Shown here: positions 63,588 through 64,000 of the stretch, piece after piece
Layout of the letters: every line of letters starts with the position of its first letter
How positions within the stretch are numbered: the stretch's first letter is position 1
Assembly: GCA_046153945.1 (NCBI GenBank)
Contig: JBJXFF010000146.1
Span: forward strand, 3,333-67,332
DNA: 64,000 nt
Reading direction: 5' to 3'
From: SXOA01 sp046153945
GTDB lineage: Bacteria; Planctomycetota; Planctomycetia; Pirellulales; Pirellulaceae
Notes under the pieces: generated by a model
The model's database searches: none
What the model was told of the DNA's origin: nothing
Seen by the model: only the letters and a program-made list of their open reading frames with translations
Translations under genes and position numbers: made by a program

Positions 63588-64000
63588 TTACCCCACATCC
63601 CCCAGCTCCAGCGCCTCTCCATACCGCTTCAGCACCTGCCGTTTCAGCCGTTCGTAAGCTGGATTCTGCAAATCAGGGTCGGACTCCACTAAACGGATAG
63701 CGTCCTGGCGGGCTTCTTCGACGATGGGGGCGTCGCGGAGCATGTCGGCGATGCGGAGGGGGGGGAGGCCGTGTTGGCGGGTGCCGAAGAGATCGCCGGG
63801 GCCGCGGAGCTCGAAGTCGATCTCGGCGAGGCTGAAGCCGTCGGTGGTTTTGGTGAAGGCGTCCAGCCGCTTTGCTCCGTCGTCGGTCTGCGGGATGGCG
63901 AAGACGCACGCGAAGCCGGGGTGGCTGCCGCGGCTGATGCGGCCGCGGAGCTGGTGGAGCTGGGCGAGGCCAAAACGTTCGCCTCCTTCAATCGTCATGA
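63588..64000 (-). CDS. recG: ATP-dependent DNA helicase RecG, C-terminal part (partial)
   Basis: The minus-strand frame runs off the right edge; the last about 137 residues are seen. Motif VI of superfamily 2 helicases is present in the RecG form (ERFGLAQLHQLRGRISRG, usually RVGRG), followed by a RecG-specific tail: FTKTTDGFSLAEIDFELRGPGDLFGTRQHGLPPLRIAD. RecG regresses stalled replication forks. Ser at the usual Gly of the R-x-GRG motif is a small change (RISRG). The rest of the gene lies outside the window. Confidence 0.93.
   Translation of the reverse strand, partial: MTIEGGERFGLAQLHQLRGRISRGSHPGFACVFAIPQTDDGAKRLDAFTKTTDGFSLAEIDFELRGPGDLFGTRQHGLPPLRIADMLRDAPIVEEARQDAIRLVESDPDLQNPAYERLKRQVLKRYGEALELGDVG

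Overview
The window comes from a planctomycete chromosome, probably of the Pirellulales/Planctomycetales kind. The sequence signs are two DUF1501 proteins, a PSCyt1/DUF1549/DUF1553 cytochrome-type giant protein, two secreted PQQ-like propeller proteins, a ThuA protein, a DUF3500 protein, an ECF sigma factor next to a kinase-TPR protein with a DWG activation motif, and many secreted proteins with Gly/Ser-rich tracts. Shine-Dalgarno sites are visible for only part of the genes. Both ends cut genes: the C-terminus of dnaE at the left and the C-terminus of recG (minus strand) at the right.

Left part (1-24.6 kb): dnaE end, a 53-residue coiled-coil protein too short for usual ORF cut-offs, an LpxL-type acyltransferase, a cupin, an ArnT-like glycosyltransferase and a Gly-rich LTxxQ-type secreted protein. 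A type II secretion / type IV pilus-like cluster follows (5.7-20.6 kb): gspE, gspF, gspG, gspH, gspI, gspJ, gspK, a PilM-PilN fusion (GspL role), a PilO-Ig-PilP/GspC fusion (GspM plus GspC role) and a very large secretin. A lipoprotein follows, then a convergent BON-domain gene whose 3' end overlaps it, and a DUF3352-like secreted protein. No prepilin peptidase gene is in the window.

Middle (24.6-45 kb): a minus-strand run (RluA-type pseudouridine synthase, M28 peptidase, ADP-ribosylglycohydrolase, SGNH hydrolase, TPR protein), then csrA and larC on plus, a FabH-like synthase, the kinase-TPR/sigma pair, and an accessory segment (37.3-40.1 kb). That segment holds an HNH-type nuclease overlapping a small membrane protein, bracketed by two 76-bp palindromic repeats. 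A minus-strand cluster (rRNA methyltransferase, creatininase-family protein, DUF1444-like protein) follows, and each of its spacers is filled by a different large palindrome.

Right part (43.8-64 kb): secreted catabolism-type genes typical of planctomycetes (DUF1501, sulfotransferase, PQQ propellers, cold-shock domain protein, DUF3500, PSD1 plus DUF1501 operon, heme-containing sugar dehydrogenase-like protein). Next come an AT-richer pentapeptide-repeat membrane protein abutting a truncated nucleotidyltransferase/partner pair, ThuA and a SAM methyltransferase-like protein. A 1.5-kb gene-free region (61.4-62.95 kb) follows, with two near-identical 241-bp double-hairpin units flanking a mirror-symmetric array of hairpins. 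The strongest unexplained signals are these palindromic repeat families and the nuclease/membrane-protein cassette. All functional statements come from reading the sequence; no database search was run.
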